Counted from the stretch's first letter, positions 45,276 through 54,780 are shown. The stretch: 64,000 nt of DNA from Actinopolyspora erythraea (GCF_002263515.1 NZ_CP022752.1:3410001-3474000), one strand, 5' to 3'. The notes: generated by a model not told the origin, from the sequence alone. Translations and numbers: made by a program.

Positions 45276-46396
45276 CAGCGTGCCTCGCTCATCAGTCGTA
45301 CGAAGGAGTCGAACAGGTTGGCGGCGTCGTGCGGCCCCGCCGCGGCCTCGGGGTGGTACTGCACGCTGAACGCGGGAGCGTCCAGCAGCCGCAGTCCCTC
45401 GACCGCGCCGTCGTTGGCGCAGTGGTGACTGACCACGGCGCGGCCGAATTCGGTGTCGAAGTGCTCGCCCGGTTCACCGCGCACCGCGAAGCCGTGGTTC
45501 TGCGCGGTGATGGCGACCCTGCCGGTGTCGGAGTCGATCACCGGGATGTTGATGCCCCGGTGCCCGTAGGGGAGCTTGTAGGTTCCCCGCCCGAGCGCGC
45601 GGCCCAGGATCTGGTTGCCGAAGCAGATCCCGAACAGGGGCAGGCGCCGCGAGAGCACCTGCCTGGTCAACTCGACCGCGTGGTCGGCGGTGGCGGGATC
45701 ACCCGGACCGTTCGACAGGAACACCCCGTCGGGCTCCACCGCCGTGATCTCGGCCAGCGAGGACGACAGCGGCAGCACGTGCACCTCGATGCCGCGCTCG
45801 GCCAGCATCCGCGGGGTGTTGGACTTGATCCCCAGGTCCAGCGCGGCCACCGTGAACCGGCGCTGCCCCTGGGCGGGCACGACGTAGGGCTCGGCGGTGG
45901 TGACGTCACCGGCCAGGTCGGCGCCCAGCATCCGGTCTCCGGAGACGACCCGCTCGATCATCCGCTGGTCGTCGGTGACGTCCTCGCCGGAGAAGATGCC
46001 CGCGCGCATCGCGCCCAGCTCCCGGATGTGCCGCGTGAGCGCCCGGGTGTCCAGGTTGGCTATGCCGACCACGCCCTGCCGGCGCAGCTCCTCCTGCAGC
46101 GTGCGGGTGGCGCGCCACGAGGACGGTCTGCGCGCCGGGTCGCGCACCGCGTAGCCCGCGACCCAGATGCGCTGCGACTCGTCGTCCTCGTCGTTCCAGC
46201 CGGTGTTGCCGATCTGCGGCGCCGTGGCCACCACGATCTGCCGGTGGTACGACGGATCGGTCAACGTCTCCTGATATCCCGTCATGCCGGTGCTGAAGAC
46301 GACCTCCCCGAAGCAAGAGCCCTCACTTCCGAAGGCCTCGCCGCGAAAGATCCGGCCATCCTCCAGCACCAGGGCGGCGGGGGCCTGCGCGGTCAT
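45275..46396 (-). CDS. carA: Carbamoyl-phosphate synthase small (glutaminase) subunit
   Basis: A 373-residue glutamine amidotransferase subunit. The N-terminal domain starts [19 protein letters not shown]; the class I amidotransferase domain has the nucleophile cysteine in [16 protein letters not shown] near 250 and the paired His-Glu in [16 protein letters not shown] near 345. [20 protein letters not shown] near 185 marks the domain join. Overlaps the membrane protein gene upstream by 4 bases. Confidence 0.97.
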
Positions 46397-46965
46397 GTTT
46401 CCTCCTGCCGCTCAACCGCGGCGTCGTCGTGGTCGGAATCGGAATCGGTGGTACCGGCGGGCAGTGCCCTGATCGCGTCGACCCACGTCCCGGGGTCGGT
46501 GTCGTCGCCGTGCCGGAAGCCGCTGTCGACCAGCTGGGCCCCCGAAAGCCGGTCTCCCGGACGCCAGGTGATCACCAGCATGCCGACGCCGGGAACGACC
46601 TTGTTCGCCAGCTTGTGATCGACGCGTGCGTCGTGGATCGCGGCGGCGGGGATCCAGAGGGGCTCGGTACCGTCCCGGTCGAACAGCAGCCCCGTGGGGT
46701 ACAACCTGAGCGTGGCACCGGAGCGGTTGCCCAACGTCGCCGTCGTGACGCGGTCCTGCCAGTCACCGGCGACGGTGGTCCCCACGTACAGCCCCACCGA
46801 GGCGGGCAGCAGCTCCCACAGCGAGCCGAGCTCCCCCGGCACCGGGGGCAGCGATCCCACGAGCTCGGCGTGCCTGCGTTTGCGGTTGTTCCAGCCCCTG
46901 CGCATCCCGTAGAGGACCAGCACGGCCAGCGCGGCCAGTCCGATCACCCAGAGCGTGCGCGCCAT
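46393..46965 (-). CDS. PH-like domain membrane protein of the pyrimidine operon
   Basis: A 190-residue protein with one N-terminal membrane segment (TLWVIGLAALAVLVLYGM, residues 4 to 21) and a C-terminal PH-like fold (SVGLYVGTTVAGDWQDRV, then LRLYPTGLLFDRDGTEPLWIPAAAI). A gene of this kind sits between pyrC and carA in many actinobacteria, including mycobacteria, but its function is not established. Its ATG overlaps the pyrC stop by one base (TGATG) and its stop overlaps carA by 4, so it is firmly in the operon. Confidence 0.88.
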   Translation of the reverse strand: MARTLWVIGLAALAVLVLYGMRRGWNNRKRRHAELVGSLPPVPGELGSLWELLPASVGLYVGTTVAGDWQDRVTTATLGNRSGATLRLYPTGLLFDRDGTEPLWIPAAAIHDARVDHKLANKVVPGVGMLVITWRPGDRLSGAQLVDSGFRHGDDTDPGTWVDAIRALPAGTTDSDSDHDDAAVERQEET

Positions 46966-48311
46966 CAGAACCGCCCCCCGGCGGGCTCGACCTTGCCGTC
47001 CCGGGCGGTGATCCGCCCGGCGGAGATCGTCGCCAGCACGCGCCCCGGCAGCACCATTCCCTCGAAGGGCGTGTTGACCGAGGTGCTCGCCAGTTCGGCC
47101 CCCCGGACCGTCCACTCCGCGTCCGGGTCGACCAGGGTCAGGTTGGCCGGCTCACCGACGGCGACCGGGCGCCCCTGCTCGGACAGCCCCGCGATGCGCG
47201 CGGGGGCCTCACTGAGCACCCGGGCCACTCCACGCCAGTCCAGCAGCCCCGGCCGCACCATCGTGCGTACCAGCACCGACAGCGCGGTCTGCAGGCCGAG
47301 CATGCCCGGCCTGGCCGCCGACCACTCGCAGTCCTTGTCCTGGTCGGCGTGCGGCGCGTGGTCGGTTGCGACGCAGTCCACCACGCCCTCCGCGAGCGCC
47401 GTGCGCAGCGCGCGCACGTCCTCGTCGGTGCGCAGCGGGGGGTTGACCTTGTAGCGGGGGTCGTAGGTCTCCAGCAGCTCGTCGGTGAGCAGCAGGTGGT
47501 GCGGCGTAACCTCGGCCGAGACCGAGCCCCCCGTCGCCCGGGAGCGCCACCACCGCAGGAACTCCGCGGTGCCCGCGCTGGAGACGTGGCACACGTGCAG
47601 CGCCCCGCCGGTGTGCTCGGCGAGCATGCAGTCCCGCGCCACCACGGACTCCTCCGCGGCGGCGGGCCAGCCAGCCAACCCGAGGCGTGCCGCGTTCGGC
47701 CCCTCGTGCGCCTGTGAGCCGGGGGTCAGCCTCGGGTCCTGGGCGTGCTGGGCCACCACCCCGCCGAACGCCCGGGTGTACTCCAGCGCGCGCCGCATCA
47801 GCAGCGGGTCGTCCACGCAGTGCCCGTCGTCGGAGAACACCCTGACCTCGGCCCGGGAACGCGCCATCGCCCCGATCTCGGCGAGCCGTTGCCCGCCCAG
47901 CCCGGCGGTGACCGCTCCGACGGGGCGCACGTCCACCAGGCCGACCTCCCGGCCCCGGCGCCGCACGTGTTCGACCACCACCGCGTTGTCGGCCACCGGG
48001 TCGGTGTTGGCCATGGCCAGCACCGCCGTGTAGCCCCCGAGGGCGGCGGCCGCCGAACCGGTCTCGACGGTCTCGGCGTCCTCCCTGCCCGGCTCCCGCA
48101 GGTGGGTGTGCGGATCCACGAAGCCGGGCAGCAGCACCGCTCCCCCGGCGTGCACGATCTCGTCGGCGTCGGTTCCGGTGTGCTGCCCGATCGCGGCGAC
48201 GACACCGTTCTCGATCAGCAGGTCCACCGGCTCACCGGTGCCGTAGGGGCGTACTTCGCGCAGCAGTGTCCGACGGCCGGGATCGCCCGCCGGTCGCTCG
48301 ACATCGTTCAC
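46965..48311 (-). CDS. pyrC: Dihydroorotase
   Basis: A 448-residue amidohydrolase closing carbamoyl aspartate to dihydroorotate. The binuclear metal motif [16 protein letters not shown] is near 62, [12 protein letters not shown] near 158, the metal histidines continue in [14 protein letters not shown] near 240, and the catalytic aspartate is in [16 protein letters not shown] near 318. Overlaps pyrB by 4 bases. Confidence 0.97.
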   Translation of the reverse strand: MNDVERPAGDPGRRTLLREVRPYGTGEPVDLLIENGVVAAIGQHTGTDADEIVHAGGAVLLPGFVDPHTHLREPGREDAETVETGSAAAALGGYTAVLAMANTDPVADNAVVVEHVRRRGREVGLVDVRPVGAVTAGLGGQRLAEIGAMARSRAEVRVFSDDGHCVDDPLLMRRALEYTRAFGGVVAQHAQDPRLTPGSQAHEGPNAARLGLAGWPAAAEESVVARDCMLAEHTGGALHVCHVSSAGTAEFLRWWRSRATGGSVSAEVTPHHLLLTDELLETYDPRYKVNPPLRTDEDVRALRTALAEGVVDCVATDHAPHADQDKDCEWSAARPGMLGLQTALSVLVRTMVRPGLLDWRGVARVLSEAPARIAGLSEQGRPVAVGEPANLTLVDPDAEWTVRGAELASTSVNTPFEGMVLPGRVLATISAGRITARDGKVEPAGGRF

Positions 48312-49243
48312 GCCGTGCTCTCCTCTCCGGCCAGCAGGTGGTACAGCACGGCCATCCGCACGTGGACACCGTTTCGGACCTGCTGTTCGACGGCCGCGCG
48401 TGGCGAGTCCGCCACCTGCGGCGCGATTTCCATTCCGCGCAGCATCGGCCCGGGATGCAGCACGACCGCGTGCTCGGGCAGCTTCGCCGTCCGGGCGGCG
48501 CTGAGCCCGTAGCCGATCGAGTACTCCCTGGCCGTGGGAAAGAACCCGCCGTTCATCCGCTCGGCCTGCACGCGCAGCCCCATGACGGCGTCGAGCTCGG
48601 GCAGCTGCGGGTCCAGCTCGTGCGTGACGGTGGCGCCCCAGCTCTCCACCCCCTCCGGAACCAGAGTGGGGGGCGCGATCAGCACGACCTCGGCCCCGAG
48701 CGTGCGCAGCAGGTGGACGTTGGAACGGGCCACGCGGCTGTGCAGCAGGTCACCGACGATGCCGACCCGCCTGCCCGCCAGCTCGCCGAGCCTCTCCCGC
48801 AGCGTCGCGGCGTCCAGCAGTGCCTGGGTGGGGTGCTCGTGGGTACCGTCCCCGGCGTTGACGACCCTGGTGCCGGTGTGGTCCAGCCACTCCGCGAGCC
48901 GGTGCGGGGCCCCGGAGGCGCCGTGCCGCAGGATCACGCAGTCCGCACCGGCGGCGGAGAGGGTGAGCGCGGTGTCACGCAGCGACTCACCCTTGCCGGT
49001 GGACGAGCCCGAGGCAGACACGTTGATCACGTCGGCACTCATCCACTTGCCCGCCACCTCGAACGAGACCCTGGTGCGGGTGGAGTTCTCGTAGAACATC
49101 GTGATCACGGTGCGTCCGCGCAGGGTGGGGAGCTTGCGCACCTCCCTGCCCAGCAGCGTCCGCTTGAGCGTGTCGGCGGTGTCGAGCACCGTGTTCACGG
49201 TTTCGCCGTCGAGCCCGTCGGCCGTGAGCAGGTGTCGTATCAC
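48308..49243 (-). CDS. pyrB: Aspartate carbamoyltransferase catalytic subunit
   Basis: A 311-residue enzyme joining carbamoyl phosphate and aspartate. The carbamoyl phosphate site [17 protein letters not shown] near 52, the [13 protein letters not shown] loop near 84, [14 protein letters not shown] near 137 and the C-terminal [11 protein letters not shown] near 270 are all present. No regulatory pyrI gene is adjacent, as usual in actinobacteria. Overlaps pyrR by 4 bases. Confidence 0.97.
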   Translation of the reverse strand: MIRHLLTADGLDGETVNTVLDTADTLKRTLLGREVRKLPTLRGRTVITMFYENSTRTRVSFEVAGKWMSADVINVSASGSSTGKGESLRDTALTLSAAGADCVILRHGASGAPHRLAEWLDHTGTRVVNAGDGTHEHPTQALLDAATLRERLGELAGRRVGIVGDLLHSRVARSNVHLLRTLGAEVVLIAPPTLVPEGVESWGATVTHELDPQLPELDAVMGLRVQAERMNGGFFPTAREYSIGYGLSAARTAKLPEHAVVLHPGPMLRGMEIAPQVADSPRAAVEQQVRNGVHVRMAVLYHLLAGEESTA

Positions 49244-49872
49244 TGGTTTCCTCCGGCCAATTCGGCTGTGTCGGTCGCCGCGCCCGAGGAGTTGTCTGGG
49301 CGACGCAGCAGCACCGCGTCGGCCTCGTCCACCTCGCTGAGCCGCACCGCGACGTCCTCGCTGCGTGCGGTCGGCACGTTCTTGCCCACGTAGTCGGCCC
49401 TGATGGGGAGCTCGCGGTGCCCGCGATCCACCAGCACGGCCAGCTGCACGGCCCTGGGACGGCCCTGGTCCCGCAGCGCGTCCAGCGCGGAGCGGACGGT
49501 GCGACCGGAGAACAGCACGTCGTCGACCAGCACGACCAGCGCGTCGTCGACGCCCTCGGCGGGCACGCTGCTCGGTTCCAGCGGACGGTTCGGCTGCTGA
49601 CGCAGGTCGTCGCGGTACAGGGTGATGTCCAGCGCCCCCGCGGGAACGGTCACGCCGCTGAAGGTGGCGATGCGTTCCGCGATGCGGTGGGCGAGGGGAA
49701 CTCCTCTGGTGGGAACCCCCAGCAGCACGACGTGCTCGGCACCGCTGTCGAGCGCGGTCTTCTCGATGATCTGATGGGCCATTCGGGCGACGGTGCGCGC
49801 GACGTCACCGGCCGAGAGGAGTTCGCGCTCCCCGGCCGGAACCGCCGCGTCCGCCGATTGGCGTGACGCCAC
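49240..49872 (-). CDS. pyrR: Pyrimidine operon regulator / uracil phosphoribosyltransferase PyrR
   Basis: A 210-residue phosphoribosyltransferase-fold RNA-binding protein. The PRPP-binding motif is [21 protein letters not shown] near 117, and [23 protein letters not shown] near 45 is the other family mark. In this branch PyrR is known to act by binding its own leader RNA and blocking translation in response to UMP/UTP. A matching RNA loop is present just upstream (49887-49901). GTG start with AAGGAGG 8 bases upstream. First gene of the operon. Confidence 0.97.
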   Translation of the reverse strand: MASRQSADAAVPAGERELLSAGDVARTVARMAHQIIEKTALDSGAEHVVLLGVPTRGVPLAHRIAERIATFSGVTVPAGALDITLYRDDLRQQPNRPLEPSSVPAEGVDDALVVLVDDVLFSGRTVRSALDALRDQGRPRAVQLAVLVDRGHRELPIRADYVGKNVPTARSEDVAVRLSEVDEADAVLLRRPDNSSGAATDTAELAGGNQ

Positions 49873-49905
49873 GGAAGGACCTCCTTCCCCGCCTCACTGG
49901 ACGGG
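49873..49905 (-). promoter_or_regulatory. PyrR-binding RNA loop overlapping the pyrR ribosome binding site
   Basis: The leader reads CGTCCAGTGAGGCGGGG and then AAGGAGGT. TCCAGTGAGGC fits the PyrR-binding loop described for Bacillus and mycobacterial pyr leaders (UCCAGAGAGGCU). It ends next to the Shine-Dalgarno sequence, and GGAAGG-AGGT-CCTTCC (49873-49888) can also form a small hairpin with AGGT in the loop. PyrR binding would cover or fold away the ribosome binding site. Confidence 0.7.
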
Positions 49906-49924
49906 CCGTTAAAGGACGCCAGGA

Positions 49925-49942
49925 GCCCGGCAGTCGCCGGGC
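49925..49942 (-). other. Leader hairpin of the pyrimidine operon
   Basis: Perfect 7-base arms GCCCGGC / GCCGGGC around a 4-base loop, just after the likely transcription start. It may stabilise the leader or compete in folding with the PyrR loop. Confidence 0.4.
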
Positions 49943-49946
49943 TTGC

Positions 49947-49975
49947 CCTGTACGCTATCAGCGTCGGGGGGTCAA
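49947..49975 (-). promoter_or_regulatory. Promoter of the pyrimidine operon
   Basis: On the reverse strand TTGACC (49970-49975) is followed after 17 bases by TACAGG (49947-49952), a good housekeeping-type promoter about 70 bases upstream of the pyrR start. Transcription would start near 49940, leaving room for the leader hairpin and PyrR loop. Confidence 0.5.
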
Positions 49976-50135
49976 CCGCCGGGGTGGTGTAACGGGATTC
50001 GTGCCACACTCACTCCATGAGCAACTTGACCTGGTGACGCTCGCGAGCGAATATTACTCTCCGTATCAATACTGAGCGTTCCTCCCCGGCAACTTGAACT
50101 AGGCTGACGGGGCGAATGAAACGGAGAAACGCCAC

Positions 50136-50624
50136 ATGGGCGACTACGCCAAGGCGCTGGGCAGCAAGCTCCGCGCTATCCGCCAGCAGCAGGGTCTTTC
50201 GCTGCACGGCGTCGAGCAGAAGTCAGGCGGGCGGTGGAAGGCCGTGGTCGTCGGGTCTTATGAACGAGGTGACCGTGCGGTCACCGTGCAGAAACTCGCC
50301 GAGCTGGCCGACTTCTACGGTGTTCCGGTAGCCGAGCTGCTGCCGGAAGGACGGGTTCCCTCCAGCGCGGAGCCCGCCACGAAGGTCGTCATCAACCTCG
50401 AACGGCTGCAACAGCTTCCCGCGGAGAAGGTGGGGCCGCTGGCCCGCTACGCGGCCACGATCCAGAGCCAGCGGGGTGACTACAACGGCAAGGTCCTGTC
50501 GATCCGGACCGAGGACCTGCGTTCCCTGGCCATCATCTACGACATGTCTCCGGGGGAGCTCACCGAGCAACTCATCGACTGGGGCGTCCTTCCCCCCGAG
50601 GCGCGTCCGGCCCGCGAGGAGTGA
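50136..50624 (+). CDS. bldD: Developmental master regulator BldD
   Basis: A 162-residue cyclic-di-GMP-controlled repressor. The N-terminal XRE-type helix-turn-helix spans about residues 8 to 70 (LRAIRQQQGLSLHGVEQKSG, VGSYERGDRAVTVQKLAELA). The C-terminal domain contains the cyclic-di-GMP signature RGD-X8-RxxD exactly: RGDYNGKVLSIRTED near 115 to 129. In Streptomyces, BldD bound to tetrameric cyclic-di-GMP holds back sporulation genes. ATG 50136 has GGAG about 11 bases upstream, a little far. Divergent from pyrR with 263 bases between; convergent with nusB. Confidence 0.96.
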   Translation: MGDYAKALGSKLRAIRQQQGLSLHGVEQKSGGRWKAVVVGSYERGDRAVTVQKLAELADFYGVPVAELLPEGRVPSSAEPATKVVINLERLQQLPAEKVGPLARYAATIQSQRGDYNGKVLSIRTEDLRSLAIIYDMSPGELTEQLIDWGVLPPEARPAREE

Positions 50625-50982
50625 CGAGTCGGCGGTCCGCATCCGCCTCGCGCGGGTGCGGTCCGCACCGGGAACGGGCCACGCCTCGTTCGTGGGGACA
50701 GCGCGGCCGTTTCCGGGACGTTCTCTGCTGGTGGGCGCGGCCACCGGCCGAGTGAACAGCGATCGGGACCATCGGCGGACTTCGGTGTCCGACGTCGCAT
50801 CGCCCCGCACGGCCCCGTGCGGCCCACGGTCCCGCTGGCACCCCGGCCACCGGCGCGGCCTCAGCCGGGTACGTTCCGGCGGGGACTCCGCCGGGGTGGC
50901 GCGGCACCTGCCCGGTCTTTCCCGCCGGCGGCGGGAGAGGCCGGGAGTTCGGCTCACGAGCCACCCCGGGCGGAAAACCCGA
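50625..50982. other. bldD-nusB convergent intergenic region
   Basis: No gene is supported in these 358 bases. Two GC-rich hairpins at 50876-50894 and 50920-50934 are likely terminators; nothing else was recognised. Confidence 0.5.
50876..50934. terminator. Paired hairpins between bldD and nusB
   Basis: CCGGCGG-GGACT-CCGCCGG (50876-50894) and CCCGCC-GGC-GGCGGG (50920-50934) lie about 50 to 100 bases past the nusB stop and 250 bases past bldD. The nusB-side position suggests they end the pepP-efp-nusB transcript. Confidence 0.45.
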
Positions 50983-51480
50983 TCAGCGTTCGGAGGCCGT
51001 CGGGGATCCCTCGTCGGGGGCAGTGTCCTGGTCTCCGGAGTCGGGCCGCTCCCCCGAGGAGCGCAGGGACTCCCGCTGCCGCTCGTCGATACCGGCCAAC
51101 CTGCCCAGCACCCCGTTGACGAACCTGGGGGTGTCGTCCGTGGAGAGCGCCTTGCCCAGCTGAACGGCTTCGTCGATGACCACGGCGGGGGGAATGTCGT
51201 CCTCCCACAGCAGCTCGAAGAAGCCGAGGCGCAGTACGGCCCGGTCCACGACCGGCATACGGGAGAGCGCCCACCCCTGGGAGTACTCGACGATCAACTC
51301 GTCGATCCGTTCGCGGTGTTCGGCCACGCCGGAGACGAGCGTGATGGTGTACTCACCGACAGCCGGTGCCTCCGTGGACCCGACGCGCTCCCGGAGCAGC
51401 GCGTCAGGGGGAAGCTCCCGCAGGTCGGCCTCGTAAAGCACCTCCACCGCGCGTTCGCGGGCCTTGCTACGTGCGCCCAA
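50983..51480 (-). CDS. nusB: Transcription antitermination protein NusB
   Basis: A 165-residue NusB protein, which with NusE binds the boxA RNA of rRNA operons. It shows MGARSKARERAVEVLYEADLR at the start, VDRAVLRLGFFELLWEDDIPPAVVIDEAVQLGKAL near 78 to 112, and FVNGVLGRLAG near 119, followed by an acidic tail. Third gene of pepP-efp-nusB. Confidence 0.96.
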   Translation of the reverse strand: MGARSKARERAVEVLYEADLRELPPDALLRERVGSTEAPAVGEYTITLVSGVAEHRERIDELIVEYSQGWALSRMPVVDRAVLRLGFFELLWEDDIPPAVVIDEAVQLGKALSTDDTPRFVNGVLGRLAGIDERQRESLRSSGERPDSGDQDTAPDEGSPTASER

Positions 51481-51555
51481 CTCACACCCTCTTTTCGGCA
51501 GCGCGCGGTCCTGTACGGCACAGTCGGACCAGCGTACCGGCCGACCGAGAGCCGC

Positions 51556-52116
51556 TCACTTGACGCGTCCCAGGTAGCGCCCGTCCCTCGGGTCCACCTT
51601 GATCTTCTCGCCCGTCTCGATGAACAGCGGGACCTGCACGGTCGCCCCGGTCTCCAGCTCGGCGGGCTTGCTGCCACCGGTGGAACGGTCCCCCTGCACA
51701 CCGGGGTCGGTGTGGGCGACCGCCAGCTCCACGGAGGCGGGCAGCTCGACGTAGAGCGGCTCCCCCTCGTGGCGGGCCAGGGTGACGGTGCTGTTCTCCA
51801 GCATGTAGCCGGCCGAGTCCCCCACGGTCTCCGGCGAGACGCTCACCTGGTCGTAGGTGTCGGGGTCCATGAACACGTAGTCGACGCCGTCGTTGTAGAG
51901 ATAGGTCATCTCGCTGCGGTCGACGTTGGCGGTCTCGACTTTGACACCGGCGTTGAAGGTCTTGTCCACGACCTTGCCGGAGAGCACGTTCTTGAGGGTG
52001 GTGCGCACGAAGGCGCCGCCCTTGCCCGGCTTGACGTGCTGGAAGCTCGTGACGGTCCACAGTTGCCCGTCGATGTTGAGCACGATTCCGTTTTTCAGGT
52101 CGTTCGTGGTGGCCAC
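51556..52116 (-). CDS. efp: Translation elongation factor P
   Basis: A 186-residue factor that rescues ribosomes stalled at polyproline. The KOW-like N-terminal domain starts [20 protein letters not shown] and the modification loop is [17 protein letters not shown] near 26, with lysine at the tip. The OB domain signature [22 protein letters not shown] ends the protein. GTG 52116 fits family length and has AGGAGAG about 10 bases upstream. Confidence 0.97.
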   Translation of the reverse strand: MATTNDLKNGIVLNIDGQLWTVTSFQHVKPGKGGAFVRTTLKNVLSGKVVDKTFNAGVKVETANVDRSEMTYLYNDGVDYVFMDPDTYDQVSVSPETVGDSAGYMLENSTVTLARHEGEPLYVELPASVELAVAHTDPGVQGDRSTGGSKPAELETGATVQVPLFIETGEKIKVDPRDGRYLGRVK

Positions 52117-52207
52117 GGTCGGAGTCTCTCCTGTGCTAAGGCTGCAGATGTTCGCCGTTCGAGCTGGCGCGCGACCGAGAAGCGGGATCGAGCGCACGTT
52201 GCCGCAC

Positions 52208-53317
52208 CTAGAGGACGACGAGCTCCTTCGTCGTCAAGGTGAGCAACTCCGGCGTGTCCGCACGCGCGACCAGCGTGTCCTCGATGCGGACGCCGCCCCG
52301 CCCAGGCAGATACACACCAGGCTCGGCGGTGACCGCCATCCCGGCCTCGATGGTACCTTCCCCGCGTTGGGACAGGGCCGGTGCCTCGTGGATCTCCAGT
52401 CCCACGCCGTGCCCCAGACCGTGCGAGAACCGCTCCCCGTAACCGGCCCGAGTGACCACGTCACGCGCCGCCGAGTCGGCGTCACGCACGTCGGTGCCGA
52501 CCCTGATGGCCTCGCGCCCGGCCGCCTGGGCGGCGGCCACGAGCTCGTAGACCTCGCGCTGCCATTCGGCGGGCTGCCCCAGTACGACCGTACGGGTCAT
52601 GTCGGAGTGGTAGCCGTCCACGAGGGCACCGAAGTCCATCTTGACGAAGTCGCCCGTCGCCAGCTCGGCCTCGGTGGGGCGGTGGTGCGGCACGGCCGAG
52701 TTGGCTCCGGTGGCCACGATCGTCTCGAAGGAGGGACCGCTGGCGCCGTGGTCGAGCATCCGGCTCTCCAACTCGCGCGCCACGGCGAGTTCGGTGCGCC
52801 CGGGGCGCAGCCCGCCGTGCTCGATCAGCTCGGCCAGCGCCCGGTCGGCCGCCGCGCACGCCATGCGCAGCGCCTCGATCTCGCTCTCGTCCTTGAACAG
52901 CCGCAGGCTCTCCACCAGTCCCGGAGCGCGCACCAGCTCCACCCCGGGCGCGGTGCCCCGCAGCTCCTCCAGCCCGTCCACCGTGACGTGCTGGCTCTCG
53001 AAGCCGACCCGCCGGTAGGTCTCGGCCCGGGACTCGGCCCGGCGGGCCAGCTCGGCGGCACTGGCCCGGTCGATGAGGTGTTCGAGCTCGGGGACCTGGG
53101 AAGCGGCCTGCGTCTCGTAACGACCGTCGGTGCAGAACACCGTGCGCGCCTCGGAGCTCTCGGCGTCGGCCGCGTGCACCAGCAGGGCCGCGTTGGATCC
53201 CGTGAAGCCGGTGAGGTACCTGATGTTGAGCAGGTTGGTCACCAGCATCGCGTCCACCTCGCGCTCGCGCAGGTGGCCGCGAAGGGACTCACGGCGATGT
53301 ACGTGCGATTCGGGCAT
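52208..53317 (-). CDS. pepP: Xaa-Pro aminopeptidase/dipeptidase, M24 family
   Basis: A 369-residue metallopeptidase. The N-terminal creatinase-like domain begins with [19 protein letters not shown] near 30. The pita-bread domain carries all five metal ligands: aspartates in [19 protein letters not shown] near 220 to 232, histidine in [14 protein letters not shown] near 290, and glutamates in [10 protein letters not shown] and RIEDTLV near 325 and 340. It is the usual gene between aroQ and efp in actinobacteria; here an 8.5-kb block separates it from aroQ. Confidence 0.95.
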   Translation of the reverse strand: MPESHVHRRESLRGHLREREVDAMLVTNLLNIRYLTGFTGSNAALLVHAADAESSEARTVFCTDGRYETQAASQVPELEHLIDRASAAELARRAESRAETYRRVGFESQHVTVDGLEELRGTAPGVELVRAPGLVESLRLFKDESEIEALRMACAAADRALAELIEHGGLRPGRTELAVARELESRMLDHGASGPSFETIVATGANSAVPHHRPTEAELATGDFVKMDFGALVDGYHSDMTRTVVLGQPAEWQREVYELVAAAQAAGREAIRVGTDVRDADSAARDVVTRAGYGERFSHGLGHGVGLEIHEAPALSQRGEGTIEAGMAVTAEPGVYLPGRGGVRIEDTLVARADTPELLTLTTKELVVL

Positions 53318-53475
53318 GAGGGCAGCTTAGTTCCCGCCCGGGAGCCCTCGCCCGGGCACGTGGGCTCGCGGCCCGTATTCGATCCGTGCACTACTCCTGC
53401 GCGCGGAAACCGCGACCGACTCGTCCGGCTACCGCTCTCGTCCGCACTGTCCGAGGAGCCGCGAAGCTCTCGCTA

Positions 53476-53493
53476 AGCCACTTCGCCGTGGCT
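53476..53493. terminator. Hairpin downstream of the Imm1 gene
   Basis: AGCCAC-TTCGCC-GTGGCT, 6-base arms, about 45 bases past the Imm1 stop on the reverse strand. Could end the toxin-immunity transcript before pepP. The 219-base gap around it holds nothing else recognised. Confidence 0.35.
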
Positions 53494-53536
53494 CTATGGG
53501 GAGATGGGCAAGGGGCGCAGGAGAAAGCCGGGAACG

Positions 53537-54046
53537 TCAGGCTGCCTGAGAGGCCACAGTCAGGCGTTCAGTGATCCGACCGTAGTAATCACCAGCGACC
53601 CAGAACACAGATGTGGGACGTTTCCCTCCGGTGCTGCAGAATTCACGAACGGCTTCCCGGGCCTGTTCGATGGGGATCGCGGTGAACCGATCGTGATGGC
53701 GATCCGTGTCATAGTCACTGGCCAGGTGCGGATCCTCCAGTGGAGGGGAGGAGTTGAAGGTCACCCAGAGTTGTTGAGCCAACGAATCATCGGGATGCTC
53801 GGTGGGATCAACGTTACGGAACCACAGCAGGGCGGCATATCCACTCCCGGGGTCAGCCGCGATTCGCAACTGGTATTCGCCGGGTTCACCCGTCGCCACA
53901 TCGCGGCCCACCTGTAGCCAACCCGGAGTGTGGGGATTGCCGTAGTCCAGCGCATCGCTGATTGTCCGCTCCACCGCCTCGGGAGTCGTGGCGTGACGCC
54001 ACTCCAGATCCGCATAGGCGGGGAGATCAGCGCTTACCGTGTTCAT
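53537..54046 (-). CDS. Imm1 family immunity protein
   Basis: A 169-residue soluble protein. The Imm1 pattern is visible: LEWRHATTPEAVERTISDAL near 14, a central GWLQVGRD and YAALLWFRNVDP, and the C-terminal RFTAIPIEQAREAVREFCSTGGKRPTSVFW near 121 to 150. Imm1 proteins neutralise deaminase toxins, including DddA-like ones. It overlaps the upstream deaminase gene by 4 bases (ATGA), the usual toxin-immunity layout. Base composition is visibly less GC-rich than the flanking housekeeping genes, a sign of transfer. Confidence 0.82.
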   Translation of the reverse strand: MNTVSADLPAYADLEWRHATTPEAVERTISDALDYGNPHTPGWLQVGRDVATGEPGEYQLRIAADPGSGYAALLWFRNVDPTEHPDDSLAQQLWVTFNSSPPLEDPHLASDYDTDRHHDRFTAIPIEQAREAVREFCSTGGKRPTSVFWVAGDYYGRITERLTVASQAA

Positions 54047-54780
54047 ATAGTGCTCCCTCCGTACAGTTCTGATGGTACGTCGGCGCCGGGAAGCCAGACG
54101 GTGATGGAAGAGCCTTGCGGCAGGATGGCGCTCAATACTCCTCGTGGGTTGTTGATCACAACAGTCAGATGTTCCAAGCCACGTTTTCGCATCTCCATAG
54201 CGATTTTTGTCTCAACGTGCTCAGCGGAGGCAATGGGCACGTCAGCCCGACGTTGCTTCGGGAACTGGGGGTGGTTCTTCAGGAAGATGTCGATCTCCTG
54301 CGCAGCGATGTCAGGACCGCTGCGCAGATCGTCGAGATCAGTCAGCGCCGGACTGCCGTGATCGTCGAAGACAAGCCCGACCGTAGGGTTTCGGTGTTGG
54401 ATATCCTGACGAACGTCATCGGCCCAACTCGCCGTATTGAATCTCGGACGAGACAGGACCGGAGCCTGCGACTCCGCGCTCACCGATGGAGCGCTGCATT
54501 GGCTCGGAACACTCGTGGCGATGCTGCACCGATACCTCGTGATGAGGTCGTAAGCGCGCTTGAGGATCTGGTCTGCACGCACCATGTCCTCAGCGGCCTG
54601 TTCAGCACTGGCGAGTACTTGTTGGGCTTCTGCGTCGAGAGATACCAGCAACACTCCGAAGACGTGGAGCTGCCCAGCCTCCTCGAGAGCCTCCAGGGCA
54701 CTGCGGAGCGCATCCTGCCCCTCATCGAGCTTAGTCAGACACTGATCCAAAGCATCGAGAACATCCCGCAGTGGTGACAC
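54043..54780 (-). CDS. DddA-like (SCP1.201-type) deaminase, zinc cysteines missing
   Basis: A 245-residue protein with a helical N-terminal region (MSPLRDVLDALDQCLTKLDE and EAQQVLASAEQAAEDMVRAD, to about residue 90), a variable linker, and a C-terminal deaminase domain: GLVFDDHGSPALTDLDDLRS near 140, the catalytic-type HVETKIAMEMRKRGLEHLTV near 186, then VVINNPRG. In active family members NNP is followed by a PC...GC segment whose cysteines bind zinc; here it reads NNPRGVLSAILPQGSSITVW and no cysteine occurs after HVE. About ten residues appear to be deleted in frame, so catalysis should be lost. The family deaminates cytosine in DNA (DddA). Coupled to an Imm1 gene by a 4-base overlap. Lower GC than its surroundings. 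Confidence 0.78.
   Translation of the reverse strand: MSPLRDVLDALDQCLTKLDEGQDALRSALEALEEAGQLHVFGVLLVSLDAEAQQVLASAEQAAEDMVRADQILKRAYDLITRYRCSIATSVPSQCSAPSVSAESQAPVLSRPRFNTASWADDVRQDIQHRNPTVGLVFDDHGSPALTDLDDLRSGPDIAAQEIDIFLKNHPQFPKQRRADVPIASAEHVETKIAMEMRKRGLEHLTVVINNPRGVLSAILPQGSSITVWLPGADVPSELYGGSTI

Noticed and set aside
50026..50041. Full BldD box for autoregulation
   Set aside because: Only a half-site (TGACGCT) fits; the second half does not match the palindromic consensus, so no feature was called.
53504..53574. Small plus-strand frame starting MGKGRRRKPGTSG
   Set aside because: It looks at first like a short basic ribosome-associated protein, but it runs into sequence opposite the Imm1 gene and has no ribosome binding site.
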